Of a stretch of 64,000 bases of DNA, positions 43,301 through 52,266 are shown one piece after another (the stretch's first letter is position 1; each line of letters starts with the position of its first letter). The notes under the pieces are model-generated. The model made no database searches, was not told the origin of the DNA, and saw only the letters and a list, made by a program, of their open reading frames with translations. Made by a program: the position numbers and the translations under genes. Origin of the DNA: Verrucomicrobiaceae bacterium UBA1938 (GTDB lineage: Bacteria; Verrucomicrobiota; Verrucomicrobiia; Verrucomicrobiales; Verrucomicrobiaceae); the NCBI GenBank assembly GCA_002336895.1, contig DDFC01000010.1:354242-418241 (forward strand), in the 5' to 3' direction.

Positions 43301-45015
43301 AGGGGGGTGACATGCATGGAAAACCAGCGCTGCTCCGTGGGGGAGTGGCAGGGGTATTCACGGGTGAAAAAAGGCAGGGAAAGATCCAGCACGCCGCGAA
43401 GGCCTTTCATGATCAGGTGCGCCTCCTCCCCAAGCTGCGGCACCGCGCGCTCACAGACCCCCAGGTAGTTGACCCCAAGCCCCACGGAGGCCAGGGACTC
43501 CGCGCCATTTTCCCGGGCAAAGCGTTCCCAGCCATTATTGACGGCGATGATGGTGCCCTGACGGTCCACGACGGCGACGTTGGCGGGCATGGAGTCGATG
43601 ACAGCGCGGTTGAGCGCTTCGCTGTCGCGAAGGATGTGCTCCAGTTTGTTTTCCTTGCTGGCATCCCGGAAGACAAGCACGACGCCGAAGATGCGGCCTG
43701 CGGAGTCTCGGATGGGGGCGGCGCTGTCCCTGATGGGGCATTCGACACCCTGCCGCGAGATGATGATGGTGTGGCTGGAGAGGCAGCGGATCTCGCCGGT
43801 GGAGAGTACTTCATCGACCGGGATGACGGCGGGCTGGCGTGTCTCCTCATGGATGATGCGGAGCACTTCATCCACCGGGCGTCCCAGCGCTTCTTCGAGC
43901 GTCCAGCCGGTGAGCTTTTCCGCCACGGGATTGAGCCGGGTGATGCGGCGCCTGGCATCGGTGGCCAGCACGGCGTCGCCGATGGAGTTGAGAGTGACGG
44001 AGAGCTTTTCCTGACTGGAGCGGAGCATCTCATCGGCGGCTTTCTGCTCGGTGACGTCGCGACCGCTGGCGTAGATGAGGCCGCCGGGCTGGGGAACGGA
44101 CTTCCACCAGAAGACGCGGTAGCTGCCGTCTTTGTGGAGGCAGCGGGTTTCAAACTGCTGCACGCCCTCGCCCATCTGAAGCTGGCGCCGGATCTCCGCC
44201 GCCGTGGGGGCGCGGTCATCCGGGTGCAGCAGCTCCATGTAGGGGCGGGTCATGAGCTCCTCCTCGCTCCAGCCCAGAGTGCTGGAGAGGGCGGGGTTGG
44301 TGCGCTTGAGGTAGCCGTCTGCGGAGATGATGCAGAGCATGTCCAGCGGCACGGTGAAGAAGAGGTCGCGCTCGGTTTCCGCCAGCAGCCTTTTTTCGGA
44401 GTCGCGCCGCATGATGGTGCGTGCGAGGAAGAGCACTCCGAGGGAAAGCAGGACGCCAAAGGTCATGATGGCCCTGGTCTGGAAATGGAGGCGTGCGGTG
44501 CGTGATTTGATCTCAGGAAGGAGGTCATTTTCCTCGGCCTTCATGGCCAGGATCACGGTGCGGGCGGCCTCCCTGTTTTTTATGCCCTGCCCCTGGGTGA
44601 TGTGCTGGAGCGCTCCGGCGGAATCTCCGCTCCGGCGCAGCTGGATGATTTCAGCGGCGAGGTCCTGGCTGCCTTTCAGCAGTGGCATGAGCGACTGCAA
44701 GCGCTGCTGCTGCCGGGGATTTTCCTGCATGAGCTGCGTGGCGGCGGCCACAGCCTTTGGCAAAGAGGCTGTGGCATCATGATAGGCGGCCAGGGAGGAC
44801 TCGTCACCGGAGATGGCAAAGTCGCGTGCGCAGGTTTCCACCGTGATGAGATTCAGCAGGATTTCATCGAGCTTGTCATTGACGCGGTGGGTGTGGTCAA
44901 AGGAGTCAAACGCGGCGGCATCCTGCTGCTGGCACCACCATGCTCCGAGTCCGGTGAGGAGCAGAAAGAACAAGGCCAGGGCAAAGCCCGCCCGGATTTT
45001 GGGTTGAATCAGCAC
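40336..45015 (-). CDS. Hybrid sensor histidine kinase: CHASE3, about six PAS, GAF, HisKA, HATPase, REC
   Basis: This 1559-residue inner-membrane sensor starts at a GTG (45015). A first helix (AGFALALFFLLLTGLGAWW), a CHASE3-like periplasmic domain (about 30-180) and a second helix (GVLLSLGVLFLARTIM) are followed by about six PAS repeats, recognised by PAS/PAC phrases such as AVLATDARRRITRLNP and AIITVDSDGLISGWT. Then come a GAF domain, HisKA with His1178 in GGVAHDLNNA, an HATPase with DTGTGIP and GTGLGLSTV, and a receiver domain with Asp1471 in ITDLHMPHMDG. A Pro/Ala tail ends it. No response regulator or DNA-binding partner is adjacent, so its output is not evident. It converges with the L,D-transpeptidase. 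Confidence 0.93.
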   Translation of the reverse strand: MLIQPKIRAGFALALFFLLLTGLGAWWCQQQDAAAFDSFDHTHRVNDKLDEILLNLITVETCARDFAISGDESSLAAYHDATASLPKAVAAATQLMQENPRQQQRLQSLMPLLKGSQDLAAEIIQLRRSGDSAGALQHITQGQGIKNREAARTVILAMKAEENDLLPEIKSRTARLHFQTRAIMTFGVLLSLGVLFLARTIMRRDSEKRLLAETERDLFFTVPLDMLCIISADGYLKRTNPALSSTLGWSEEELMTRPYMELLHPDDRAPTAAEIRRQLQMGEGVQQFETRCLHKDGSYRVFWWKSVPQPGGLIYASGRDVTEQKAADEMLRSSQEKLSVTLNSIGDAVLATDARRRITRLNPVAEKLTGWTLEEALGRPVDEVLRIIHEETRQPAVIPVDEVLSTGEIRCLSSHTIIISRQGVECPIRDSAAPIRDSAGRIFGVVLVFRDASKENKLEHILRDSEALNRAVIDSMPANVAVVDRQGTIIAVNNGWERFARENGAESLASVGLGVNYLGVCERAVPQLGEEAHLIMKGLRGVLDLSLPFFTREYPCHSPTEQRWFSMHVTPLSRAEGGAVISHINITVSKTAEAEVRRLNENLEQLVAERTCALQESEERTRKIIETALDAIITVDSDGLISGWTPQACAIFGWDASEAVGRSFAETIASPQQRSDQAGLWLHLFDSGEKRMELGCTRRDGTSILVELTTTTFAHGGTVQHSAFVRDVTEQRKAEAEMNASRRRMSDILNSMFTFVGLFTPEGRMLEVNHAPLELTGMQREQVIGQLLWEAAWWSHSSEAREKIRSALERAAAGEIVRDDFEARSQDGSILVVDAVFNPLRDESGRIIQVVASGVDVTVRKNAEKSLRESEQLYRSLIETSGDAVFLLHGDGRILSANEAAVKMHGYTEAEITSMNIRDLDDPEAAKNAPARLHRIQQGETLRFEINHRHKDGTVFPLEVVATPVQIAGEWCILANERDITERRRTTERNAAYLRKLRRLSEQSMRLSGDPAAVFEDVVGMIAELFDAPVVCLSEVMGPDLHFRAVRLNDRTLRDAGSCPLADTPCAIVEATKELRLYEHAQELFPKASLLRDYQAHTYFGVPSLDAQGKVVAITCLLDTRPREFTEEDHEILRIIAQRVAMELERNHSLTERRDMERLALRSQRMEALGTLSGGVAHDLNNALAPILMGVDLLRMRCPQEAKILDLFESSARRGAEMVRQLLTFAKGAEGDLVPLQVEYIVREMEKLMNSSFPKNIQLITTCAPDLPAVKGDATQLHQVLLNLCVNARDAMPTGGSITLEALPMQVDEAFASMIPEARPGSYVILRVQDTGTGIPQDIIDRIFDPFFTTKSPDKGTGLGLSTVMGIVRSHGGFLQVQSQDGQGSTFTVFLPALAGTLPAMEPASTASPPATAFQGQGRTILLVDDEEAVRAMTGAVLERMNFKVLTSTNGADALLLAMQHQKELSAIITDLHMPHMDGLSFVRVLRRLQPDIPVAVASGRLEAAQAEEMQELGVPHRLDKPYTESQLSEVLHAMLTAPSSPPVSQEESPPAPAPPAAS

Positions 45016-45252
45016 GACCTGAATCGTTGTGAATTTTTCTGATCTTTCAATTAGGATGTTGGACGAAGGTTCTCGCGTCTGATTCTCATTTTGAGTGAAT
45101 TAAAAGGCAATGCCCCCGATTGAGTGTCGTGACAGTGATGCCGGTTTGACGCAGCGCCGGAGAGGTCCTGGCCAGACGCGGGCAGAAGCTGAGCCTCCAT
45201 GACGGCATGGCCACGGATTTTATTAAATGGCTGCCGCTGAGAGTCGGCGCAG

Positions 45253-48200
45253 CTACTTCTTCGCCTTGGCAGCGATGGCCTTGTAGTAGTTTTCGATGGC
45301 GGCGCGGTATTCCGGCGCGGCTTCGGAGCGGGTGGCCTCGGTGAGGTCTTCGGCCATCTTTTGCGGCAGGTGGCCCCAGTCTCCTTTGGTCAGGACCATG
45401 ATCTGGCCGAGGGTGCCGTCCTGGAGCTGGGTGGCCTGATTGCCGCCTTCAGCCGACTGGGCCTGGCTGTTCTGGCCCTGCTGCTTCTGATTCTGCGCCT
45501 GCTGCTGGGAGGGCTTCTGGCCGGGGGCCTGGCCCTGATTGCGTGAGTCTGCCATGCTCTGCTGCTGGGCCTGCTGGGCGTTGTTCAGGCTCTGCTGGGC
45601 ATTCTGCTGGCCGCCCTGCTGTTGCTGCTGCTGCTGAGGCTGGCCGTTTTGAGACTGCTGCTGCTGACCGCCCTGCATGGGGTGGAGCTGGGCGTCGAGC
45701 TGATCGAGCGCCTGGGCAAGCATCTGGCCCTGCAGCTGCTCCAGCGGGGAAGCAAGGATGGGGGGAGATGTCTGGCTGGCTGTGGCCTCGGCGGCTTTGG
45801 CGGCCTGAGCTGCCTGTGCCTGGCTCTGCTGTGCGGCCTGGGGATTGGGCACAGGATTGGCCTGCGTGGCCTCCGCCTTTTGTCCGGCCTCCTGGAGCTG
45901 GGCGCTGGCCTGGGCGACCTTTTGCGCAGCGGCCTTGTCTCCCAGACGCTCCTGGTGCCGGGAGACGCGGGCGAGATCGCTGGCGGCCTGCTTCTGCGCC
46001 ATGCCGTTTTGCACGGCCTGCTGGGTTTCTTTGGCCACGGCCTGCTCGGCCATCTGGGCGGTGGTCTTGGCGGTCTCTGCCAGGGCTTTCTGCATGGCCT
46101 GATTTTTCGGCAGTTCTTTTTCCAGAGCCTCCAGCACGGCCTGCGGGTTTTGCGTGGCGTCCTGGGCCATCTCCGCCAGCTCCTGGGCGCGCTGGTAGGC
46201 CTCGTCCAGCGGCTCCTGCACGCCCAGCTCCTGCTCCATCTTTTGCATGGCGGCCTGCTCGGCATCGGTGAGCTGCTGTCCGTCTTCGATCTTCTTCATG
46301 TTTTGCGCCAGCTGCTCCAGAGCCTGGGCGGTCTGCTGCTGGGCGGTGGCGGCGGCCTGGAGTGCCTGCTGCTGCGGCTTGCTCTGGGAGGCCTGCGCGG
46401 CCTGCTTGAGGTTTTGGGAGATCTGCGGGGTCTTCTGCTGCATCTGCGCCAGGGCCACGTCTGCGGTGCGGGACATCTGAGCTTCGTTCTGCTTGGTGAG
46501 GTTGGCGGCATTGGCCTCCTGGCGCAGGGCAGCCTGCAGGGAGGCCATCTTTTCGGCGTTTTCGGCGGCTTCTGGGCGGAGATCCTGAGCCTGGGCGGCG
46601 ACCTCTGCCACGGGCTTCTCGGCCTTGGCATCGTCTGCAGCGGTCTGGGTGCTCTGCTGGGTCTTTTTGAGATCCTCGGCCACACGTTTCATCATGTCGC
46701 TGACACCGGGGGTGAGTGCGGCGAGCTGCGCGCGTGCGGCATCGATCTGCGGCTGAAGCTGTGCGGTGAGCTGGTTGGCCTTCTGCCCGGCGTCTGCGGT
46801 GGCCTGCTGGGAGGGCTGGGTATTGAGCTGCTGGCCGGGCTGCATCTGGGAGGCCTCTCGTGCGAGGTTCTTGCTCTGCTCGGCGGCGTTGCGTGAGGAG
46901 TCACTGGCCTGCTGTGCGGTCTGGCGCAGGAGATTGGCGGCCTGGGGATCTTTCTGCTGGAGGGCCTCCGCGAGGCGGGCGCGGTTGATCTTCTCCGGCA
47001 CCTGCTGCAGAGCCTGCGCTGCGGCGCGGGACTGCGCGGCTGTCTCTGCAAAGTCCTGCTGGTTCTGCGGGCGGTTGTTGCCAGCCTGAGCGGACTCCAG
47101 CGCCTGGGCGGCGTCCTGCACGGCGGCATCGGCATCGAGCACGCGTGCAGCCTGCTCCAGCTCTGCGGCCTGATCTTTGAGGGCGGCGACGGCCTTGGTG
47201 GCGGGGGAGGGCGGGCCATTGCTGCGGCGTGTTTTGTCCGCCTCTTCCTTTGTGGGAAGCGGGATGCCGTCTGCGGCTCCGGCCTGGCGTGCCAGCTCTC
47301 CCACGGCGCGGCTGGCGCGGTTCATGTCCAGCGCGGCCTGGGTGTTGGATGCCTGGTTTTGCTCACGCAGCTCGGCCTGATCCTGCAGCTGGCGGGAGGC
47401 CTCGGTGAGCTGCTGTTCCGCGCTCTTGAGAGGGGTGAGGCCGTCGTTGTCGTTTTTCTTCTGACGCCTGGGGTCGCGCGTGGCGCTCTCGGCTTCGGCG
47501 AGGTAGTAGCGGGCTTTGACGACCTTGGCCAGGGCGGGGTTTTCCTGACGCAGGAGGTTTTCACGTTTCTGCTGAGCTTCATTGGCGGTCTGCTCGGCGA
47601 TGTTGCGCGTGGTATCCGCGGCCTGCTGAAGGCGGTTGCGCAGATTGTCAGAGGCACCGTAGAGATGCTCGGGGCTTTTGGTCTGCTCCGGTTTGTCCAG
47701 GCTGGAGGCCAGATCGGCGGCGGATTCCGTGACCTTTTTATCCAGGTCCTGGAATTGATTGCGGTAGCGGCCTTTCTGCGTCTCGCCGAGCTTTTCCAGA
47801 TCCTTTTGCAACGCCTTGGACTGAGCCATGAGCGCGCGCTGCTGCTCCTGCCACTTCGGACGCTGCTCGGCATCGCGATTGGCCTGCAGGGAGGTCTCTG
47901 TGAGCATGCGGGACTGGCGCTGGAGCTGCTGGGACTCCTGCGCGGCGATCCGTGCGCTGTCCTCTGCGGCAAAGGCGCGCAGGGCATCGGCGATGGTGGC
48001 TGCGGCACCGGAGGCTTCGCTGGCGGCGCGCTTGAGCTGGTCGGTGTTTTCGATCTCGTCGGAGGTCAGCTTTTCAAGATCAGCCACGTTTTCGCGGCGG
48101 AGCTGGGAGAGCTTTTGGCCGATGAGCTGAGCCTCGGAGGTGTCGAGCTGATTGGGCGCGTCTCGTGCGGCGTCTTTGAGGGCGTTCCAGAGTTCGTCGG

Positions 48201-49938
48201 CCTGGGTTTTGACCTGGTCGAATTTTTCCTGGGCGCTGGCCAGTGCGTTGGCGGCTTCGTCCTGGGCCTTGTCGGGATTTTTGCGGGAGTTGCGTTCAGA
48301 CTTGCGCACCTTGTCCAGTGCCTGCCGCAGATCGCGGGCTTGCTCTTCGAGCCGGTCTGCCTTCAAGGCGAGGCGGCGCTGGCTCTCCGCCCAGGCTCGC
48401 AGGCGGGGATCCACGGTCTGCTCCAGGATGAGGACACGCACGGGGACAGACTCTGCTTTCTGCCCTTTGAGATCGGTGACGACGAGCTTGATCAGCAGGG
48501 CGTCTCCGGGTTTCACACCCAGCGGAGCCAGGGGCAGCAGGGCCTGCACCGGGGATTCCTTGGTGGCTTTTTCCACCGGCAGATCGCGTGCAGTCCAGTC
48601 GGCGCCATTGACGGCGTGGGAGAGTTTCAGCGTGGCGAGGCCCACGTCGTCGGTGACGAGGCCGGAGAGGCGCACGGCTTCATCAGGCAGCAGCTCGATC
48701 TGCTCCATCGGATCATTGATCTGCGCGGTGGGTGGCAGGTCCGGGATGGTGGAGATGCGCCAGGGCGTGCTCTCTTCATTGGTGAAGCCGGTTTCTTCAG
48801 ACTTGAGAGCGATGCGCCAGGAGCTGTGCGTGGGCTGGATGGTGATCTCCGTGGAGAGCTGGCCATCCGGCGTGGTGGTGGCGGGCAGGGTCTTTTTCTC
48901 TGGCAGATCGGGATTGAGGATGAAGTCGCTCCGAGTCACGGGCTGGTTTGTCTTGAGCGTCAGCTTGATGGTGGAGCCGTCGAGTGCCTCCAGGTCGCCC
49001 TGGTCATTGGTGCTCGTGGTCTCCTTCCAGCCGGAGTAGGCGGGCGGGATGATGGTCTTGGTGAAAGCGGTGATGCGTGGCCGCGCACGTGCGCTGAGGC
49101 TGCGCCAGGGCGTGATGGCATCTGCCACATGCACGCGGTAGCGCACGTCGGTCTGGCCCACGGGAATGACGCCCTCAAAGCGTGCGGTGCCCACGGCGGA
49201 GAGCTCGGTGCGGCGGGCCTTGGAGCCCTCCACCTGAAACTCCAGCGTGGCCTGGGGTGGCTGCGGGCCTTCCGTTTCGATGACGAGAGGCACTTCGGAA
49301 CCGATGGGTGCCAGCGCTGCGGCCTTCAGGGGCTCGAGGATGCGGATCTGCACAGAGGCGGGGCGCTCGAGATTGGCAAAGGGCAGGGCCGCGCGTGCCA
49401 TGAAGCCCCCGAGATGCAGGCCGGGGATGAGACACAGAAGCAGAACGGCTGCGGCCACACCGCCGATGGCGAGGAACCACGGGCGCAGCGTGTTGGTGGG
49501 CAGGCGCGCCTCCCAGTCGATGCCCTCCAGAGCTGCGGCTACGTCGGTTTGAAGTTTTTCGCGGAACTCGGTGGAGTCCTGCACTCCTGCAGCGCCATTC
49601 GGTGTGGCCAGTTCCACGGCTGAGAGTAGGCGCTCGCGCAGGGAGGGCTCGGCGGCCTCGATCAGGCGTGCGGCACCCTCTTTGCCACGACCCTGGGCGA
49701 TGAAGCGCCACGCCACGCGCCAGGCAGCATAAGCAGCACCGCCGTAGGTGATGAGTGTGACCCATGGCCGCAGTACATCCGGCATGAACCACGCGCGGTC
49801 CAGCAGGGCGATGAGGGTGAAGGCGGCAAGCGAGATCGCGGCGGCGCAGAGCAGGGCGCGATACTGCAGCAGCTTTTGACGACGCAGGCGAAAGCGCTCC
49901 AGGGCTTCGTGCGTGGCAGGACGGAGGGCGAGATTCAT
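45253..49938 (-). CDS. Giant membrane-anchored Gln/Ala-rich coiled-coil protein (1561 aa, DUF4175-like)
   Basis: Three N-terminal membrane helices (about 26-46, 54-73, 153-178) surround a cytoplasmic loop. After the third comes a beta-rich extracytoplasmic part (about 180-520, with PPAYSGW and DDVGLATLKLSH typical of DUF4175-like proteins). Some 950 residues of coiled coil dominated by Gln, Ala, Lys and Glu follow, with a poly-Gln region near the C-terminus (about 45470-45690) and a conserved-looking end (LPQKMAEDLTEATRSEA, YRAAIENYYKAI). PVC bacteria often encode such proteins near MoxR/DUF58 genes, which here are 45 kb away. Its role is unknown, and a periplasm-spanning scaffold is a reasonable guess. 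The 237-bp upstream gap to the kinase shows no gene. Confidence 0.85.
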   Translation of the reverse strand: MNLALRPATHEALERFRLRRQKLLQYRALLCAAAISLAAFTLIALLDRAWFMPDVLRPWVTLITYGGAAYAAWRVAWRFIAQGRGKEGAARLIEAAEPSLRERLLSAVELATPNGAAGVQDSTEFREKLQTDVAAALEGIDWEARLPTNTLRPWFLAIGGVAAAVLLLCLIPGLHLGGFMARAALPFANLERPASVQIRILEPLKAAALAPIGSEVPLVIETEGPQPPQATLEFQVEGSKARRTELSAVGTARFEGVIPVGQTDVRYRVHVADAITPWRSLSARARPRITAFTKTIIPPAYSGWKETTSTNDQGDLEALDGSTIKLTLKTNQPVTRSDFILNPDLPEKKTLPATTTPDGQLSTEITIQPTHSSWRIALKSEETGFTNEESTPWRISTIPDLPPTAQINDPMEQIELLPDEAVRLSGLVTDDVGLATLKLSHAVNGADWTARDLPVEKATKESPVQALLPLAPLGVKPGDALLIKLVVTDLKGQKAESVPVRVLILEQTVDPRLRAWAESQRRLALKADRLEEQARDLRQALDKVRKSERNSRKNPDKAQDEAANALASAQEKFDQVKTQADELWNALKDAARDAPNQLDTSEAQLIGQKLSQLRRENVADLEKLTSDEIENTDQLKRAASEASGAAATIADALRAFAAEDSARIAAQESQQLQRQSRMLTETSLQANRDAEQRPKWQEQQRALMAQSKALQKDLEKLGETQKGRYRNQFQDLDKKVTESAADLASSLDKPEQTKSPEHLYGASDNLRNRLQQAADTTRNIAEQTANEAQQKRENLLRQENPALAKVVKARYYLAEAESATRDPRRQKKNDNDGLTPLKSAEQQLTEASRQLQDQAELREQNQASNTQAALDMNRASRAVGELARQAGAADGIPLPTKEEADKTRRSNGPPSPATKAVAALKDQAAELEQAARVLDADAAVQDAAQALESAQAGNNRPQNQQDFAETAAQSRAAAQALQQVPEKINRARLAEALQQKDPQAANLLRQTAQQASDSSRNAAEQSKNLAREASQMQPGQQLNTQPSQQATADAGQKANQLTAQLQPQIDAARAQLAALTPGVSDMMKRVAEDLKKTQQSTQTAADDAKAEKPVAEVAAQAQDLRPEAAENAEKMASLQAALRQEANAANLTKQNEAQMSRTADVALAQMQQKTPQISQNLKQAAQASQSKPQQQALQAAATAQQQTAQALEQLAQNMKKIEDGQQLTDAEQAAMQKMEQELGVQEPLDEAYQRAQELAEMAQDATQNPQAVLEALEKELPKNQAMQKALAETAKTTAQMAEQAVAKETQQAVQNGMAQKQAASDLARVSRHQERLGDKAAAQKVAQASAQLQEAGQKAEATQANPVPNPQAAQQSQAQAAQAAKAAEATASQTSPPILASPLEQLQGQMLAQALDQLDAQLHPMQGGQQQQSQNGQPQQQQQQQGGQQNAQQSLNNAQQAQQQSMADSRNQGQAPGQKPSQQQAQNQKQQGQNSQAQSAEGGNQATQLQDGTLGQIMVLTKGDWGHLPQKMAEDLTEATRSEAAPEYRAAIENYYKAIAAKAKK

Positions 49939-50087
49939 GCAGTGGGGGAGGGGAGCTTAACGTGACGGAGGGGGCGTTCTTTTCTCCTGCGGAGGGTGGA
50001 GGAGGATGGCTGGGGTGAAAAGCGGAAAGGGAGGGAGATGGATGGGGATGTGAGGGCTGGACGGAAACAGGGGAAGAAATTGCTTGA

Positions 50088-50120
50088 GGTTTTGAAAACG
50101 GTCCCAAGGGGTTTTGAAAA
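50088..50120 (+). promoter_or_regulatory. Direct repeat GGTTTTGAAAA before the terminase gene
   Basis: GGTTTTGAAAA occurs at 50088-50098 and 50110-50120, spaced 22 bp start to start (two helical turns) and ending 9 bp before the terminase ATG. Between the copies lies GTCCCAAGGGG (50101-50111), an 11-mer repeated exactly at 52981-52991 just before another gene of the mobile region. This looks like a regulatory site for a phage or element regulon. Confidence 0.45.
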
Positions 50121-50129
50121 ACCACGATT

Positions 50130-51851
50130 ATGAAGGAGTCTGATTATCACCTGGCAGCGCGTTCGCCGCTGGTCCATTTCGAAACGTGCACGAAGGTGCA
50201 GAATGCGACAACGAAGAGGCTGGAGACGCCGAAGGCGAATGTGCTGCAGCAGCGGATGGGGGAGGCGGTGGAGGTGCTGACGGCACTGGGTGTGCCGGCG
50301 ATACGGATCATCGTGACGAAGACGCGGCAGTGCGGGGGCACGACTTTCAGCGTGGAGGTGATCTACCACCTGTGCCAGCAGCGGAACACGGATGCGCTGA
50401 TCCTGGCGAACATCAGCGCGAACAGCCAGGGCATTTTGGAGAGGATGCGGACCTTCAGCGAGAATGACCGGTTTCCATGGAAGAACCCGCTGGCGCCGAG
50501 GGAGACGCGGATGAAGTGGGCGAACGGAAGCACGGCGACGATCACGAGTGCGGAGTCGATGAACCCGGGGATCTCAAGGCCGAGGCAGGCGGTGCTTTTC
50601 AGCGAGAGCGCGAAGTATCCGCGAGGCGGGGTGAAGGATGACAAGAAGATCATGGCATCGATCCTGCCGTCTCTGAATGATGCGGGGGTGGCGATCGCGG
50701 AGAGCACGCCGGACGGTGCGAGCGGGTGGCACTATGAGACGTGGCAGGGGGCGCTGCGGCTGGAGGATTTTCTAAAGGCGTGGCAGGCGGGGGATCGTGC
50801 GCCGGGGAACGGGTGGGTGAAGGTCTTTGCGGCGTGGTATGAGTTTCCGGAGAATGTGAAGGAGGTGACGGAGGCGATGCGGGAGCGCATTGATGCGACG
50901 CTGACGGCGCGCGAGGCGAACGGGCGTGCGCGCTATGGATGGACGCATGAGCAGATGGCGTGGCGGCGGGCGATCATGGAGGCGGAGTGCTCGGGCTCGG
51001 AGGAGACGTTTGATGAGTACTATCCGGAGGATGAGGTGAGCTGCTTTCTTTCCTCTGGCAGGCCGCGCTTTAATGTGGCGGCGCTGCGGCGGCTGGAGCT
51101 GGGGGCGCGGCTGCAGGAACCGCTGACGGGGGCGCTGGTGGAGATGGAGAATGAGACGGTGGTGTTTCAGGGAGATGCGTCGGGCTTTGGGTGCTTTCAG
51201 GTGTGGGAGCCGCCACGGCCGGGATGCAGCTACCTGGTGTGGTGTGACCCGATGACGGGGGAGGACCAGACGTGCAGCGGGGATCCGGACCGGCACTCGA
51301 TCGGGGTGCTGCGCACGGCTTACTCGGAGGCGGGTGGTGCATGCTACAAGGATGCGGTGGTGGCGCGTGTGCGGCCGCCTTTTACAGGGACGACGCAGCT
51401 GACGGCGGAGTGCATTACTCTGCTGTCTGAGTACTACGGCGGGGCGCTGGTGGTGCTGGAGGTGAACATGGGGCTGCATGTGCTGGAGCGGCTGAAGGAC
51501 GCGGGGGTACCGCTGTACAAGCGCCAGGTGGTGGACCCGTATGACCGTGAGAAGCAGAGCTACATGCTGGGCTGGAAGCTGAAGGACAGAGATCAGCGGA
51601 GGGAGGTGATCGACGGTCTGGCGCTGGCGTTTCTCAACGAGACGCTGGATGTGTGGTGCCCGCACCTGCTGGCGGAGTGCCGGAACTTCATGTGGAGCAA
51701 GAACGGACGCGAGCAGGCAAGGCCCGGCTGCCACGATGATGATGTGCTGGGACTGGCGATGGCTCTGCGCTGCAAGGGCGGGGCGACGCTGTACAAGCAG
51801 GCGGTGAGACGGAGGCGGAGGCCGGGGGATTATAAGAGGGTGGAGAGGTAG
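50130..51851 (+). CDS. Terminase large subunit-like protein with degenerate P-loop
   Basis: This 573-residue protein has an N-terminal ATPase-like region and a C-terminal RNase H-like nuclease region. The Walker A position reads RQCGGTTF (66-73) where terminases have RQxGKS/T, so the lysine is replaced by Gly. The Walker B acidic pair is SES in VLFSESAKYP. The nuclease part has YLVWCDPMTG, VVLEVNMGLHV and HDDDVLGLA (Asp536-538), which can supply the acidic metal ligands. Family segments such as GWTHEQMAWRR support the assignment. Terminases cut and pump phage DNA into capsids. No portal or capsid gene follows, so it may be a remnant or part of a satellite-like element. Confidence 0.8.
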   Translation: MKESDYHLAARSPLVHFETCTKVQNATTKRLETPKANVLQQRMGEAVEVLTALGVPAIRIIVTKTRQCGGTTFSVEVIYHLCQQRNTDALILANISANSQGILERMRTFSENDRFPWKNPLAPRETRMKWANGSTATITSAESMNPGISRPRQAVLFSESAKYPRGGVKDDKKIMASILPSLNDAGVAIAESTPDGASGWHYETWQGALRLEDFLKAWQAGDRAPGNGWVKVFAAWYEFPENVKEVTEAMRERIDATLTAREANGRARYGWTHEQMAWRRAIMEAECSGSEETFDEYYPEDEVSCFLSSGRPRFNVAALRRLELGARLQEPLTGALVEMENETVVFQGDASGFGCFQVWEPPRPGCSYLVWCDPMTGEDQTCSGDPDRHSIGVLRTAYSEAGGACYKDAVVARVRPPFTGTTQLTAECITLLSEYYGGALVVLEVNMGLHVLERLKDAGVPLYKRQVVDPYDREKQSYMLGWKLKDRDQRREVIDGLALAFLNETLDVWCPHLLAECRNFMWSKNGREQARPGCHDDDVLGLAMALRCKGGATLYKQAVRRRRRPGDYKRVER

Positions 51852-51863
51852 GGGCTGGAGGCG

Positions 51864-51974
<111 letters not shown>

Positions 51975-52037
51975 GAGGAAGAGGAAGAGGAAGAGGAAGG
52001 GGAAGAGGAAGAGGAAGAGGAAGAGGAAGAGGAAGAG
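51975..52037. repeat. 6-bp tandem repeat GAGGAA (~10.5 copies)
   Basis: Hexamers GAGGAA run without interruption, except one GGGGAA at 51999-52004, directly after the heptamer array. The strand is almost pure purine. The rest of the gap (52038-52266) is G-rich, low-complexity sequence (for example GAGGACGAGGACGAA) in which I see no gene. The whole gene-free stretch is 415 bp. Confidence 0.92.
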
Positions 52038-52266
52038 GTCTGGATGCTGTGGGGTGCGCGGAGGTGTTGGGAGTTGAGGTGCGGATGGGTCGAGGACGAG
52101 TAGGAGGACGAGGACGAAGGGGCTGATGGCGGGGTGAATGGAGCGAGTGGAATGTCTGGATGGTGGAAGTGTAGGGTGGGGGCCTATTGAGTGTCTGGTG
52201 GCGGTGGGCGGGAGAAATGTGTGATTATTTTCACGACGAGGGACGTCGAATGTTTGTCTCTCAAAA

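Noticed and set aside
40417..49623. 735-, 397-, 424- and 754-aa plus-strand frames opposite the kinase and the coiled-coil protein
   Set aside because: They are shadows of well-supported minus-strand genes, and no domain is recognisable in them.
49939..50129. tRNA or attachment site at the left edge of the phage-like region
   Set aside because: I found no cloverleaf-forming sequence and no identifiable direct att repeat or integrase in the window. Only the operator-like direct repeat is supported.
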